From positions 434,001-498,000 of the forward strand of contig PTFA01000195.1 of assembly GCA_003342895.1 (NCBI GenBank): a stretch of DNA of 64,000 bases, given 5' to 3'. Made by a program: the position numbers and the translations under genes. The stretch comes from Casuarius casuarius. Its lineage: Eukaryota; Chordata; Aves; Casuariiformes; Casuariidae. Shown here piece after piece: positions 48,701-61,600 of the stretch; positions within the stretch are counted from its first letter, which is position 1, and every line of letters begins with the position of its first letter. Under the pieces are notes generated by a model that was not told the DNA's origin, did no database searches, and was given only the letters and a program-made list of their open reading frames with translations.

Positions 48701-49120
48701 CCAATCTTTTGCTAAAAGCGTAGAATCCAGCCCATTAGTTCATCAGTCAATGCATATGGTACTTTTCATTCTATGCAGTTATTTAACTGTATTGTGGTAG
48801 CATTTGAAGTCATCGCTTGAGATCAAGGCTGAGTGAACTACACGCAAAGCAGACATCTTGGAATGTCCATGTAATCCTCAACTAACCAACGGTCTGGGCG
48901 GTCAAGGTGAAGTGCCTTGCCATATCAGCATTTTTTAGTCATCTGAAAGTTAATTACCTAATCCAGGCTAATCTTCTGAGTTCCCTCTACACTGGCTCCA
49001 GAGAGCATTTCCTTCCACTTGTCACAGACATTTATCTTATGTTCTTGTGACCTATATTTTGTAACTGTCTATATCTCTCCACTGAATGCAGAAAGAACCT
49101 ATATACACTTTCAGACCAAT
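45716..49120. other. Gene-free tract
   Basis: No supported gene. A GA-rich microsatellite lies at 46.72 kb. The stretch about 47,590-47,690 (gtgggattcacctccagatt, ccagtggaaattaagtcaat) recalls an ancient reptile dispersed repeat, but not firmly enough to name. Nothing else is recognisable. Confidence 0.5.
46721..46763. repeat. (GA)n microsatellite
   Basis: GAGAGA blocks flank a run of seven G. This gives the Arg/Glu-only tail seen in one chance ORF. Confidence 0.9.
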
Positions 49121-49123
49121 AGA

Positions 49124-49310
49124 GTTCATAGGATCATAGGATAATTGAGGTTGCAAGGGAGGCCATCTTGTCCAAATTCTTGCTCAAAGCAGGGTCAGAC
49201 CAGGTTGCTCAGGGCTTTATTTAGTCTTGTCCTGAAAACTTCTGAGGATGAGGACCGCACAACACCTCTGGATAACCTGTTCCACTGTTTGTAACAGATA
49301 GAGTTAGATG
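49124..49310 (-). mobile_element. CR1 LINE 3' fragment
   Basis: The plus strand shows the terminal repeat cataggatcataggataa, then gaggttgcaagggaggccat, caaagcagggtcagaccagg, ttgctcagggctttatttag and cacctctggataacctgttc. The terminal octamer repeat is well preserved although the body is diverged. Confidence 0.85.
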
Positions 49311-49315
49311 AGATG

Positions 49316-49355
49316 AATCCCATACTAAGGATACTAATCCCATACTAAGGATACC
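49316..49355. repeat. 20-bp perfect tandem duplication
   Basis: Two adjacent 20-bp copies beginning aatcccatac differ only at the last base (…gatact then …gatacc). The duplication sits just beyond the inner end of the CR1 fragment and looks like a recent replication slip. Confidence 0.9.
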
Positions 49356-51444
49356 TAAATGAGTAACAGTAGATTTAATATCCAATGTTCAGCACTTCCA
49401 GCAATGTCATACCCTATGATAGGTAACACGTATAAATGTGTTATTAAACATTTATAAACTTAAACATTTTGATGAGCCCCTCAAGTTTGATTAGTAGCAG
49501 CTATGGTAACACAGGATATGCTACAGCTGAAGTTCCAGCTTCTATGTAAAGCACATTTAGGGGAAAAAAAAGTCTTATTAAAGTGCATAGTAAAATATAT
49601 AGTGAGCCTGGAGTTTTTAGTTTACAGGGCAAATTATTGTCCCTGTACATGAAAAAGTAACCTCCAGTGGGCAATAATGCCTGAAGCTGGATTATATCCA
49701 CTTTTTCATCCCATAAGTCAATAGCTTTCCACTATAAACATCAGCTCTAGTCAATATGATATGCTGCATACTGATATATTGACTGATGGTACTATTAAGA
49801 GCTCACAAAATGACAGCAACTGGGAATTTCTCATGCATATACTTCTGCATTTCAGTAAATAAGGGTGCTTTGTGTAACCTATAAAGCCATGTCCAGCTGG
49901 GAACAGTCCCTGGAATGCTCCCCATTTGTTTTTCTAGAGGATGCAGAAGTTTCCATTCCACCCCAATTTTTTGCATCCTTTTGTAAAATAGATTTCTTCC
50001 TTTTGCAACAGAAGTCATCCAGAAAATTCCCTGTTGCAAGGTAACCATAAGGGGTAGCATATAATTATCCTATTTCTTCTTCATATAAAACACGCCATAG
50101 AGTGAGATTTTTTTTTCTCCTACAGCGAAGATACTGGCTCATATCTTCTTTGCTGACAGAGTGTCTCTGAAGAATGAATTTTGATGGCAGGTAAATGAAA
50201 AGCAACCTCCTAAGTTTTCAAGATGTGTTTGTTTAGGCAGTAGTGATCAAGGCCAAAGACAGTTCCTGGGGATTAATGAAGAGCTGGGAGGAGCCGATGG
50301 CCTCTCATGAACACCTGGAGAGCATTATCACAAGCTAGTCATTAATTCCAAATAGATGCCGTGTGTCAAGGTCATCACTGCTGGTTAAAGTAGAACAGAA
50401 GCAAAACAGCTATTCTTTATGGGCAAATGATTTACATTTAGTTTGATCTGAACATTTCTAGAGAAGCGAAACATTTTTTTTAAGGTTTAGCAAAAGGAAA
50501 CATATGAGTAGATAAACCAGTTGCATTGACATGAGCAAAATATGTATGTGAATCAGGTATTTCCAGCTCTTAGCACACCTTTGGCATGTGAGTGTCTGAT
50601 TTGCACCTACAATTGTATTAACAGCATGTGTATATTAGGAATGAAAATGTACATGCATTTATGAACCTGGTCTGAAGTGCCTGACAGTTTGTCAATCACC
50701 ACTTCAAGATCTTGCAGTCTTGTTAGTCAGATCATTTGAATTTTGTTCAGCTATACAGATGTCACTTTCCATCCCAAAAGTGGCTGCTCACCATGCATGT
50801 CATATGACATCATTTGTTGACAGTCTGGAAAGTCCTTCAGGATTAAAAGCAGCAACCACAGGAATAAATGATGTTGGTTTTGTTATTAACTAGATGTGCT
50901 TTTCAGGAGAAATAATTAAAAGGTGTAAAACAATAATGGCATTCTTATGAAAGATGAGTTCTTTTCATTCCTCATTTTTAAAAATGTGGTTTTTTTTCAA
51001 TTATTTCCATTGCACGTTGGAAAACACTTCTGTGTGCATTTTTAGTTTTGTCATTTCTCCTGTGAAGCAGTCATTTTTCCCTTTCATGGAAAACATCTTT
51101 TTTAATAGCATTTATTTACTAGAGTACAAGCTTTTCACACAAGTCTAGGACCTAAGAGCATGTACCATTTTGCAAACCTACATAGGCCATGTTTGTTCTG
51201 AGAACCTGTGTTAGAAGATCTTTATCCTGAGCTTCTTGTGCATTGACAAATTAACTTTAACAGAGACCCAAGAGGGAATAGCAGTTCACCACGGAAGTTT
51301 AAAATTGGCTGATCAGTGTCTTGGAATGTTTAACACAAATAGCAGTAGGCAGGAAAAAAAAAGGTTTTATCCCTATGACACATCTAGCGTTTTTAACATC
51401 TGAATTGCTAAGCATGGCACAGCATGGGAATCTGCAGCCATGGA

Positions 51445-51463
51445 GCATTTTGGGAAATATAGT
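51445..51463. promoter_or_regulatory. ZNF143/Staf-like motif
   Basis: GCATTTTGGGAAATATAGT resembles the long ZNF143 (Staf) site read as GCATGCTGGGAATTGTAGT, with four mismatches. It is isolated, with no promoter-like context, so this is only a candidate. Confidence 0.22.
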
Positions 51464-51539
51464 CCATTTTCAGAACTCTGCTGGCAAAGCATAATGAAAG
51501 GATGAAGAATATGAACTATAAATCATACTAGGTACTCTG

Positions 51540-51755
51540 GTAACTTGTTCTAAATGCAAATACTTTTGGTTTTAGTTGAACATTTTTAAAACTTTCTTTT
51601 TTTGCTTTTTGTTTTGATTTGAGATGTACCTTTTTCTTTCTGAAAAGTTAAAATGTTTATGAAAAGAAAATCATCTCCATTTCTTTTAAAAACTGTAAGT
51701 ATAAAACCAGTTTTCTATCAAAAGAAGATTAGATAAAAATTTTTCAGTCTAACCT
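51540..51755. repeat. Possible AT-rich hairpin-element remnant
   Basis: The segment contains TTTTAAAACTTT, TTTTGATTTGAGATG, GAAAAGTTAAAATG and AAAAATTTTTCAGTC words in the style of the recurrent element. The end at 51,735-51,755 (aaaatttttcagtctaacct) resembles the expected terminus weakly. Confidence 0.28.
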
Positions 51756-52760
51756 ATAAATAGCCATGATTTATCTTGATGCATTTAACCTCACTTTATT
51801 AGTTGAGAAAATAGGTATAATGATAATTATTGCTATTCTCATAGGAGCTGTGAGCATGAATGGACATTCTTTAAGTATGCTAAGATGTGAAATGACATAT
51901 AATGGGTATGTCCAAAGTATCCTTACTTTGGATTATACCTGCCAAAGGCAAATGCAGCTATGGGAATTATTATACACAATATCTCATTTTGGTATCAAAT
52001 TTTTCTTATCGGCATGGTTTAAAAAATAATTATCGTAGACTTTAATTTTATTACCCAAGAAATATATTAAAAATGTAGATCTTTTATAATTCCTTCAATT
52101 AACAGTCGACACTTCTTGATTACTTTCTAATTAAATCATTTCACTCCAAGACTTGGTAATTACAACAAGAAGTTATTAAAATTAGAAAACATTTGCTAAC
52201 TCAGTACTTTTGATTATTAAGCCTTTATCGCTTAATATCGCCAAACAGTCTATGAAGATATATGAGGTTGGAAACTGATTTTAATGTATTCAGCTATGAT
52301 AATTAACCACAGGTGTTCCAAACAATGCAATGCCTCTTTTCTGTCACATAGTTTCCTATGAAATCTATTGTTCCTGTCATTGAACGGATTTTTCCTCTTA
52401 TTAAAGTATCTTTCTATCGACAATATATTATTGTTCCTGCTACAGGAAAGAATACTCTTGATACTACTCTATTCATCTGGAAGAAATAGAAATGAATAAT
52501 ATAATCTATATTAGTGTATGCATATATAGGAGAGGATATGTTATATGTATTTACATACAGTATCTAAGTATGATGTGTCCCTACATACACATGAAAAAGG
52601 GAGTCAAGTATAGAGTCAACAAAAAATATGCTTAATAACAGTAAGAGGGAACTTTGGTCAAGGACAGTATTTCAGAAAATACTGTATTTAAGTAAAAATA
52701 CTATCCAGTGATCAATGTACCCAGAAAACAAAAGGGTCAGCAGTTTTTTGAAACCTCACA

Positions 52761-52787
52761 GAAGAAAGAAAGAGAAAGAAAGAAAGA
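52761..52787. repeat. (GAAA)n microsatellite
   Basis: About six GAAA units with one GAGA interruption. Confidence 0.85.
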
Positions 52788-53068
52788 CTGATAAAATAAA
52801 CCACTGGCATGAAATTTAACTCTCTCTTAACTTGGGATGAAGAGCTGAGATGACCCATGCCTGTTTCGACTGCGAATACCAACTAACGAATGAGGTGAAA
52901 TATGGACTCCTCCACAATTAGTAAAAATTGCTACTGGCAGCAGAGGAGCCAGTTTGCCATCTTGGGTTTTTAAATCTACTATCATCTTTCTGTATAAAAT
53001 CTACTCAATAAAACTGAATTTCTACTGAGAGGACTTCTTGACCATCACACAAGTTGTTTTCAGTTAGA

Positions 53069-53084
53069 TACATACATACATACA
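53069..53084. repeat. (CATA)n microsatellite
   Basis: About four tandem ATAC units. Confidence 0.8.
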
Positions 53085-53621
53085 CTCTCAGTCTGGTTTT
53101 CTGATGGAAACATTATATGAAGGAGTCTACCAGTTGCAGAGACTTAGGCTTGGATTAATCCTACTAATTGGAGGCATCTGAGGCTTTTAAGTTTATAGTT
53201 GCCTTGAACTCCCTATCTAGTCAATGGAGAGAGGTAAAGCCTTTTGTCAGTTAACTGAGGCAAAAACTGGATTAACCTCTGGAGAAATTAATCTTCCTCC
53301 TTTACTATTGCAGAGTATTTTGTATGATTATACTCAATCAGGTACTTAAGGAACAATGTAGTGAATCTGGGCCTTTGTAAGGTGTATCCCTGGATGTTTG
53401 GTTAGACAACAGGTCCCTCGTTGTTACAGCAATATTTTTTTTTCCCTTTTTTCTCACCCACAGACCATGAAAATATGAATGAAAACTAATCTGTTGGCAT
53501 TCAAATGAAAATTCTGCAGGGCCTGAGGCAGCTTCTCTTTTCCTTTTTATCATCCATCCTGTGACAAAGAAAACAGTTAATCCCAGAAATTAAGGGACAG
53601 TAAATCTGGAAACAGACATTA

Positions 53622-53666
53622 GGGAAAAAAAAGGAAAAAGAAAAGAAAGGGAAAAAGAAAAGAAAT
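53622..53666. repeat. Purine-only tract with duplicated block
   Basis: GGAAAAAGAAAAGAAA-type sequence occurs twice in direct succession, giving about 45 bp of A and G only. Confidence 0.8.
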
Positions 53667-53789
53667 TCATAGATCTTTTTGCTTGCTAGAATTTTGGTGC
53701 AAACCTCTGAGTGAACTGAATCTGTATCAACTCTCTGTTTTTAAACTCTATGAGCATCTCGGAGTCATTGATTTAACCTGAAAACATTC

Positions 53790-53935
53790 AGAGAGTGTTG
53801 GTAATATTATCTGCCTTTTCTTATGGACCTCAACAAACAGTTGTAAGGCTTAATTAATGTATAGCATTTTAAGACCCTTAGATTAAAAGTGATATGTAAG
53901 TGCAAAAGCACTGCCATTAATGTTTATGTCCAATA
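53790..53935 (+). repeat. MIR-like SINE remnant
   Basis: The sense strand carries tcttatggacctcaacaaac, agttgtaaggcttaattaat, agcattttaagacccttaga, and then aaagtgatatgtaagtgcaa. Order and spacing match the 3' half of an old amniote MIR/CORE-SINE. Confidence 0.6.
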
Positions 53936-53957
53936 CGTTACAAGCTTGCCAGATGGC

Positions 53958-53979
53958 TTTATTTATTTATTTATTTTTA
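53958..53979. repeat. (TTTA)n microsatellite
   Basis: Five TTTA units, directly after the MIR-like remnant. It may have grown from that element's tail. Confidence 0.85.
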
Positions 53980-55324
53980 TAGCAAATCAGTCATAGAAAA
54001 GAAAGTAAATAAATGTTAGCGTTACAGTTCATTTCTATATGCCACAGATCACACATCACTTCACCTGGTGATCAGAATACCTAAACTACCTATCACATAC
54101 CGTTCTTATTATACCTATTTTTCAACAGTCTCTTTTATGACCCCACCTATTTCTTGGTTCTTCTACCCCTGCAACATGAGTCTGCAAATATGGTTGAGCA
54201 GTTTCCCTTGTTTACTGTCCACTATTAATTCCAGATCATTTATAAGCTGCTCTGCAGCAGAGCTTTACTAACTTCAGCAGAGCCATATGATAATCCTGGC
54301 TGAGGAAGTAACTGGATATTTCTGACACCTATTCATGAGAACTCACATAAACTTCAGAAAATCAAGTCCTATTTTTTGCTTACTTGTGTATCATCAGCAG
54401 CAATCTTGCCCTAAGCGAGATGCAATACAGTAAAAGTTTTGGAATCTGTAATGTCACCAGAATTTTCTGATCCTGTCTGAAGCATATCATAATCCATCTC
54501 CTCTTCTCCCTTAGGAAGCAGAACTAATAAGAGTAAATACATAAGAATGTGGTAATATGTATGCAGAATATATGCCACTACGATAACCACTCCAGTAAAA
54601 TTATTTTCTGTTTTATTTTAATATTTAATACAGATGCTTTAAGCTGACTAACACGAATATAGCTAACACCAAAAGCAGAAGAAAATACCCTCGGTGGCAG
54701 AAAATGGCAAAGCTTTTTAGGGAAAAATATAAATCACATTCTAAAATTTGTAAGAATTTGTCAGGTTCATTAGGCTGGTTATATAAAAAAATTCTAAACA
54801 GAATAAAGAACTTTGAAAGAATGAAAAATGTTACATGATTTTTTTAAAAGGAAACCAGTGATGCATTTAATTTGTATCTTTTTTTTTGCCCTCAAAATGT
54901 CCAGTTTGCAACACATTTTGTATGTTGTTAGTTTTGAAGAAACCCAAAGCTTTTCTCCCCTGCTCTCAGTTTTTGGGGGTTGCCAACAACAACAAGCTGT
55001 TACCAAACAAAAATGATAACATTGAAGGTAAATTCCTTATTTGCACCTCTCTGACCACCAGACATGTAATTCAGTCCTTCTATTTCAAATCAAGATATTG
55101 CTGAATATGCAGGGCAGACTTCCTGTTCTAACATCATTTAGTTTTTATTTATATTTGTGCACCTGTTATCTGAAAATTCAGGAGGCACTTGATTTTTCTG
55201 GCATTATGGACACCTGCTTGACAGAGAATGTTCAGTTGCCTCTTCATAGGTAACCAGGTCCTCCCCTTCTTTTCCTATCAGCTGAAATTTGTTCCAGGAA
55301 TTTGTTGTGGGGGACAGTTGGACA

Positions 55325-55347
55325 ATCACACTCACTTTAAGTGTGAT
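55325..55347. repeat. 8-bp inverted repeat
   Basis: ATCACACT (55,325-55,332) and AGTGTGAT (55,340-55,347) are exact reverse complements separated by 7 bp. It is short enough to be chance. Confidence 0.6.
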
Positions 55348-58187
55348 AGTACTTCACACATCCATTAGTCCTGTTGGTCCCATGGGCCATGTGTCTGTAC
55401 CTACAGGCAGAGCACAGTCTCTGGAAGAGCTGCTAGGTCAGATCTCACCTCCTACCTGTCTCTGTCTGCTTGACTGTCTTATCTTGGGGAATGGTTTGGA
55501 CGAACCACAATTCCAGTCTTACTGAGATGCCCCTCCATTTCGCATGCAAATGTCTCCACTGATTCCAGTATAAGCAACTGTTTTGAAAGGTCTTGCTGGA
55601 TATGCGTGCTAGTAACACCTGCTTTGAAAAGAGTGCCAGAGTTCAGGCTTTGTAGTTTTACCAGAAGGTTGAGATTTCAGCCCAGGAAAAAGTTCTAGAC
55701 ACTTTTTATTTGCCACTAAGCTTCCTAGCAGCGCTTAAAGCTGAATCAAGAAATTCTAGAAAAAACAAAGGGAATGAGTAAAACCGGATCTAGTTCAGGA
55801 GAAAATCTGGGTGCTTATGTGAGCGATGTCCATTTTCAACAACCCTCCCATGAACACACAATGAGTAAGTGCATGAATTGTGTTGCCCTTGTTTCTAAGA
55901 TAACAGTACCCTTAAAAATCTAAAAATGTAGACTAAATTTTCTCATTTTCTCCCTCCCATAACTGTCTTTTGCTTAAAAGTGCCAAAAACCTGCTGAGTT
56001 GCATTTAATGCCTCTCACCTGTCTATAAAATACTCTGCCCTTCTCACCAGTCTTTTACAGCCAGATGCTCCCTTGCGTGATTATTGGAGCTGATAGGAAA
56101 TTTTTCAGCATTTGTTGTCATTGCTGTCAGAAAAGACTGATTCACTGAAATGAAAACTTTCCACAGGAATCCAGCATGTCTACTGAATCTTACTTATCTC
56201 AAGAAAAAGTCTCAGCTGCTCCATAAAGGGCAATATCCTAACAACATAGGGGGACTCAGGTTCAAATGCCTGGTCTGCTTGTTTTCCATGAAAAACTGGT
56301 TCTCTGACATCATAGGGGAGCTTCATGCATGGTGTGCTGCACCGTTAGGTGCTTTTAGTTGAGTCTGTTTTAGAAACTGAAAATGTTCATGAGCTAGGAC
56401 AGTTGCTTCCTGTCCAGCTCTTGTCATGAGTGACTCTCAGGACAGAGCTTCTAAGCATTTGATGTTTTCCAGTCACTTGTTCTGATATGACATGCTGAAA
56501 GAAGGAACAGTAAGTAAAATCCGGGGCTAGATCCTGACCTCAGGCTATAGCTTAAACACCACCAGTAAAATCAATAGAATTACTCCAAATTTACATGGAT
56601 GTAATTGGCAGCAGAACTCAGCCTCTTATCTCTCCATGTATCATCACTCTCAGCACCCCCCTGAGTGCCAGTGCCACCACACTACTACTGAGGCTAGATC
56701 ATCGGAGTGAAATGAATTTCCTTGCGATTTATTACATGATCCCTGCTGAAATACAGCTCCCTGGTAAAGGAATGAAGTTTCCTTTCAGAGCCACAGATCT
56801 GAACTGTGGAGCTGTGGCCTCCAGACTTGCATCAATCTAAATTATTTGATACAATTTAATTAGTCCAATCAAAAGGCCCAGCAGTTCTTATAACTCTGCT
56901 TAGGAAAGAGGAGAGGAAAAAAATCAGTGCTTTGTTTACTTACAATGTTGCTCCTGACGCATGAAGACACACCAAAATAACTGCTGTTTATTTTACAAGA
57001 TGGAAAAAATATTGAACGCCCTCTGGTCATAGAAGCCATTTTCTTTTGGGATTACAAGTGCAGAGATGAATTAGGTACACTTAGGATCAATATCTGTTTC
57101 TCTTCTCGGCTCAAGATGGGATTTGTCAAAATTCGAGAGCAGCTTCTATTGAGTGTCAGCTACAAATCCTTCCAGTACTGAGTCATATACTCATTGAAAG
57201 TTGAAATATAAATGGCAAAGGGCTTTTTCAGCTACAATATTTGAGGTCAGAATGGTAGATCACCTTTCTTCCTTCTTTTTAATGAGCTTTAGTTTGATGA
57301 AGTGACCTTGCAGGTCTGGAATCTAAGGAAGTAAAGGGTCTTTACAAGCTCTGGCCATGTCAGGTTCTGCGTAGCGCAGCTCCGGGAAGCAAAAAGCACC
57401 ACACAGTATAATGGAGGTTTCAGGACCTAGTCATTAGCGTTGATAAGTGAAAGACACAGCACATGCTGAGAAGATTTTAATTGAATCTTGAATGTGGCCT
57501 GAATACCAGGGGAGGAATTAGCTATGGCTATAGGGTTTCTGCATGGTCAACAAGTGTTAATCAGCTGCATGCCATTGCTGGGCTTTGCTTATGAAAAATG
57601 AGGGTGTATTGCAGTGTTGAGAATGTTGGTGTCTATGGGAATATCCTCATCTCTGAAAACTTTAGCTGAGGTGGGGCCCCACTCCACAGTCTGCAAATAT
57701 AGAAGTGTCCAAAGTGGACCATGGTCCATCAGCTTTTTGGAATGCACCTGACACACACTTTGGGCAGAACCAGGATGGAGCATCAAGGGACGTTCCTCCT
57801 TCAAGATAGGCTTTTGCTCTGCAGTTTGGAAAAAGTATCTTTTCTAGAAGAACACAACACCCCTGAATCCAGCTGACCACAGAGGCGAGGCCTTGGCTTT
57901 CAGCTTTTTAGTGAGGGTGAAAACAATAAAAACAAGCAAGCATCTAGATCAAGGATGGACACCCTCCCCCCAAAAAAAACTATTTATTTATATTTGTACT
58001 CAATCCCTGATGAGGGTGAAAGACATCAAATTTATTACGATTTCTTTGGGAAGCTTGTTCAAAAGGTACTGAGTTTATTGGAATGCCTTCTAGCTTTAAA
58101 TACCTCAGTCTGAGGGCAAACAGATTCTGTAGTGAAAGTGAAGTGCAGAAGAATGCATATATCAATAAACAGACAAACCCACAAATA

Positions 58188-58275
58188 GATTTTTAAGGCC
58201 AGATGTGACTGTCAGATTATGTAATCCAACCTGTGTAATACCATAAAATTTCACCTGGTTACACCTGGAGATGAA
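58188..58275 (-). mobile_element. CR1-like LINE 3' fragment
   Basis: The plus strand reads aaggccagatgtgactgtca, gattatgtaatccaacctgt, gtaataccataaaatttcac, then ctggttacacctgg. It resembles the antisense 3' end of an older CR1 subfamily ('aaggccagaagggacc...ctcctg...aacacaggcc'). Confidence 0.5.
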
Positions 58276-58660
58276 GATACAGAAAGATACTCTCCTGTAG
58301 AGTACTTTGCATGATCAAAGCAAATGCCTTAATTACCTTTTCCATTCAGGAAAATAGGATTCAAGATAGGATTATCAAACCTGGGCTACCTGTGTGTCCT
58401 GAAGCACTCAATTTTCAGAGGAGGCTACATTTTCCACAAGCTTCCTAGGCTGGCACGCCTCTAATTGGCAAAAACATTGAGTCTGTGCCTTATGTATGCA
58501 TTATTACCTTAAAGCAATTAACTAGGGAATTTGGGCTGAAGAAGCTGATGCTTTTTGTTAAGTGGAAAAAATACTGTATAATTAATATTGAAGCCAATAA
58601 CAAAGCACAAACTAGGCTTCTCATCCTTGAAATTTCACTGACTGGAAAAAATTAGTCTTC

Positions 58661-58705
58661 TGTTTCTCCCTCTCTCTCTCTTTCTCCCTCTTTTTTTTTT
58701 TTTTT
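58661..58705. repeat. (CT)n plus poly(T) tract
   Basis: A pyrimidine-only run of CTCTCTC and TTTCTCCC ends in 15 T. Confidence 0.88.
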
Positions 58706-60227
58706 AATTATAACTTGCTGAGGCACTAGATAATACCCTTTAATCTCCTTTAATAACTACCCTATCCCAGATTTTTCTAAGCATCCTTTTGCAGAGCATC
58801 CACAAATCCAAGAATGAATTGCTCTTAAGATTGACTGAATGACTGATCTTTGAGCTCTGCTGATTTGCTGATCCATGGCTTGTTCCTGCGGTTCCACAGA
58901 TTCAGTGTAGACTGAAGGGTAGGAGGGGAACGGAGAAAAGGAGCTATTCTCTCTCATAGACCCACCACCTCTACTCAGCCTATCTGACTCAGCCTCTGAG
59001 TTTACAATAGCACTTTAGGAAGTCTACAAAATTGAAAGTCAGGCTGACCGCAAAATGCCCAGAGTTTTCAGAGTCAGTCTTCCATTTCCATAAAGATATA
59101 AGTAAGATAATAGAGGCAGAACAAGAAAATAACCAACTTTGTGGCTCAGGAGTCAGCTGACTGCAATTTGCCTACCTACATTTCCAGAGGTGCTTGGAGA
59201 AAGAAAGAAAAATTTGGTATTTTTCATTATTTTCTGTCTTAACTCATCAAGTAATATTCAAGTAACATTACTTAAAATCCTTCAAATGTCATTCCCAATG
59301 ACTTTCTTTCTTTCAGCTTACTCATGTTATTTAAGGTGTCTCTGAGTATACAGTGGGCTAACACGCACAGTGCTGGTTTTATTATATTTTGGTTCTACAT
59401 TTTGTTGATCAGGATGTTTCCATATCTAGTGTTGGTCATATGTCACTATTTGATATCACTTACCTCAATTTCTTGGTATTTTTGTAAGAGAAATATTTTC
59501 CATCAAGGACCTCACTGAGTTTTACTGTCATTAATCTCTTCTATTCCTAGATACTATGTTTGCTAGGCAGAGCCTGCTTATGAAACGAGCCAAAACAAAA
59601 CCCTACCAAAAATGATCCATATTTAAACTTCTGTCCATAGCTGTACTACAGTTATAAGTCGCCAGTATGCTTAAGTAATCTGCACTGGTTTTGGACCTGA
59701 TCCACCACTGAATTCTGCCTGAAAAGTGAGGTAGTAAAATGGTAACATATTGAATTTCAGTAGTTAATACCTGTCATAAAGTGTACTTTGCAAAAATGTA
59801 AATGACTACAGGTGGCTAAAGACAGTGGAGAAGCAGGCATGCTGAAATCAAGATATACAGGCAGAAATCAAGATATATGGAGATGGTCTGAATAGATAGA
59901 CTTTCTTGGATGTCTTGCTTATGATCTCTGATAAAAAGAGCTTTATTCAAGGCATGGAGTGAATAACAGGATAACTCAGCATAAAGAAGGAGGAGAAGAT
60001 ACTGAACTGACAAATCCTCTCCTCTGATACCATATGCAATTATGTCTTCTAATCCAATCCACACCTTTATCAGGTCCCATTTTAAAATTAACCCATTTTT
60101 CCACCCCCATTTTTCCTATTAAATTGCTGTTACAGAATCATTTTTTCTTATTGTTAGAATTTTTTTTAATAGCCAGATTAAATGTATCCATGGTCAGTAC
60201 ATCCATATTTGAGTGAAAAAGGTCAGC

Positions 60228-60244
60228 TTTTTTTTTTTTTTTTT
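60228..60244. repeat. Poly(T) tract, 17 T
   Basis: Seventeen consecutive T. No element body is recognisable on either side. Confidence 0.9.
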
Positions 60245-61269
60245 GAGCAAGCAATGGAAATGTGATGCTTTTTTTTAGCTAGGAATTTAAAATTTTGCTA
60301 TTGCTGTAACTGTCGGTGGACATTTACTTCTGGAAGGGCAAATGGAAAAAAAGACAAAGTGTGCTGAGGGTAGAAAAAAATTAGCTGCTTCCATATTCTC
60401 TCAGAAATTATGATAGTCATGGATTGAACATGAGGTTTATAAACCACAGCTTTGGTTATGGGTCTACCAAATTGCTTGCCTGTTCAATTCAAATGATCCT
60501 TTGCAGTGTGCTATTCAGGTCCTGTACTTTTGACTTTATGTTATACAATTAACTTTTATTCTTAGTTGCCAAATAATTAATAAGTTTTCCATAGTTCACA
60601 GAAAGTTAAAAGGATGCCCAGGGTGGACTCATCACCAGAAAATGATATCTAGATCTGTGGATGCAATGTGAAAGGTGGTACACCTCATGACGATGTGAAC
60701 AGTACCTAGTGAACAGAGACTAAATTAGCATGTCTGGTATCCAAAAATAATGATGAAGCCTAAGATAAAGTATTATCCCAGACCAAATCAAATTGGTAAA
60801 TCTCAAGTATTTGAACAATCCAAAAGCATCCTTAGGAATAATTTAGGCAGCACAGTGCTGGTCTGGGATATGTCTTGGGTTGAGATGTATTCAGATTTTG
60901 AAAACAGAAGGTTTAAGCCAGTCATACAGTTGACCAAGAATTATGCTGTTCATTTTCAGATATTTAACAGAGGTGCCATACTCGAAGCTGCACTGGTTTA
61001 GGCTCTCTTTGTAGCCAATGTAAGAAAGAGGAAAAGGAGCTCTGTAAAATCACTGAGCACCCCTGAGTTCTGGGGGACCTACAGCAGGTGGCTATTTTTC
61101 TCCATTTTGACCAGAGCAGGAAACAAGAACAACTGTTCTAATTTGGCTACCTAAATTTAAGTGAGAGGAATCCAGTCAAAACCATATTTGTTTTTTCTTT
61201 CATTTTTTAGGAAGTATTAATTTTAAAGCAATGTGAGATATAGGTACAAGAAAATGTTTGAGGGAAAAG

Positions 61270-61600
61270 CAAAATATAAACAGATACAAATTTATGAACA
61301 AATGAAGAGAACCTTTTCAACAATGACTGATCTCCACAGAACTTGGGGCTCTTAATTTAGAAAAAGTGATATGTAGCTGAAATTTTGGTTTGGAAAGGTA
61401 CAGGAATAATGACCATTTCAATTTTCTGTCAAGGAATTCTGTTTCTGATTGTGGATTGAAAGTCAAAATAAAATAAAATAGAGCATTTCATAGCCTTGAA
61501 AATTTTCAGAAGTTGACAATAGGTCAAGTCAAATCAAAGTTAATTTTCAGATATAATCTGAAAATTCAAGGAACCTGCCACAGAGAAATAACATTTTCAC
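61270..61600. repeat. Possible AT-rich hairpin-element remnant
   Basis: Contains GAAAATTTTCAG, AGTTAATTTTCAG, CTGAAAATTC and TTTGGTTTGGAAAG words in both orientations, including the near-palindromic ttttcagatataatctgaaaa at about 61,542-61,562. It matches the recurrent AT-rich element in style only. Confidence 0.3.

Larger units (their letters stand above)
49356..58185. other. Gene-free AT-rich tract
   Basis: No supported gene. It holds several microsatellites, a MIR-like remnant (53.8 kb) and an AT-rich element patch (51.5-51.75 kb), listed separately. The stretch 50,090-50,400 is complex, repeat-free sequence that could be conserved regulatory DNA. The stretch 56,519-56,620 (ctagatcctgacctcaggct, aatcaatagaattactcca) recalls an ancient reptile/bird dispersed repeat. 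The short ORFs lack recognisable domains. Confidence 0.45.

Noticed and set aside
50366..50374. NR5A/ERR binding site as a feature
   Set aside because: A 9-base match is expected roughly once by chance in a window this size on two strands. Kept only as context in a finding.
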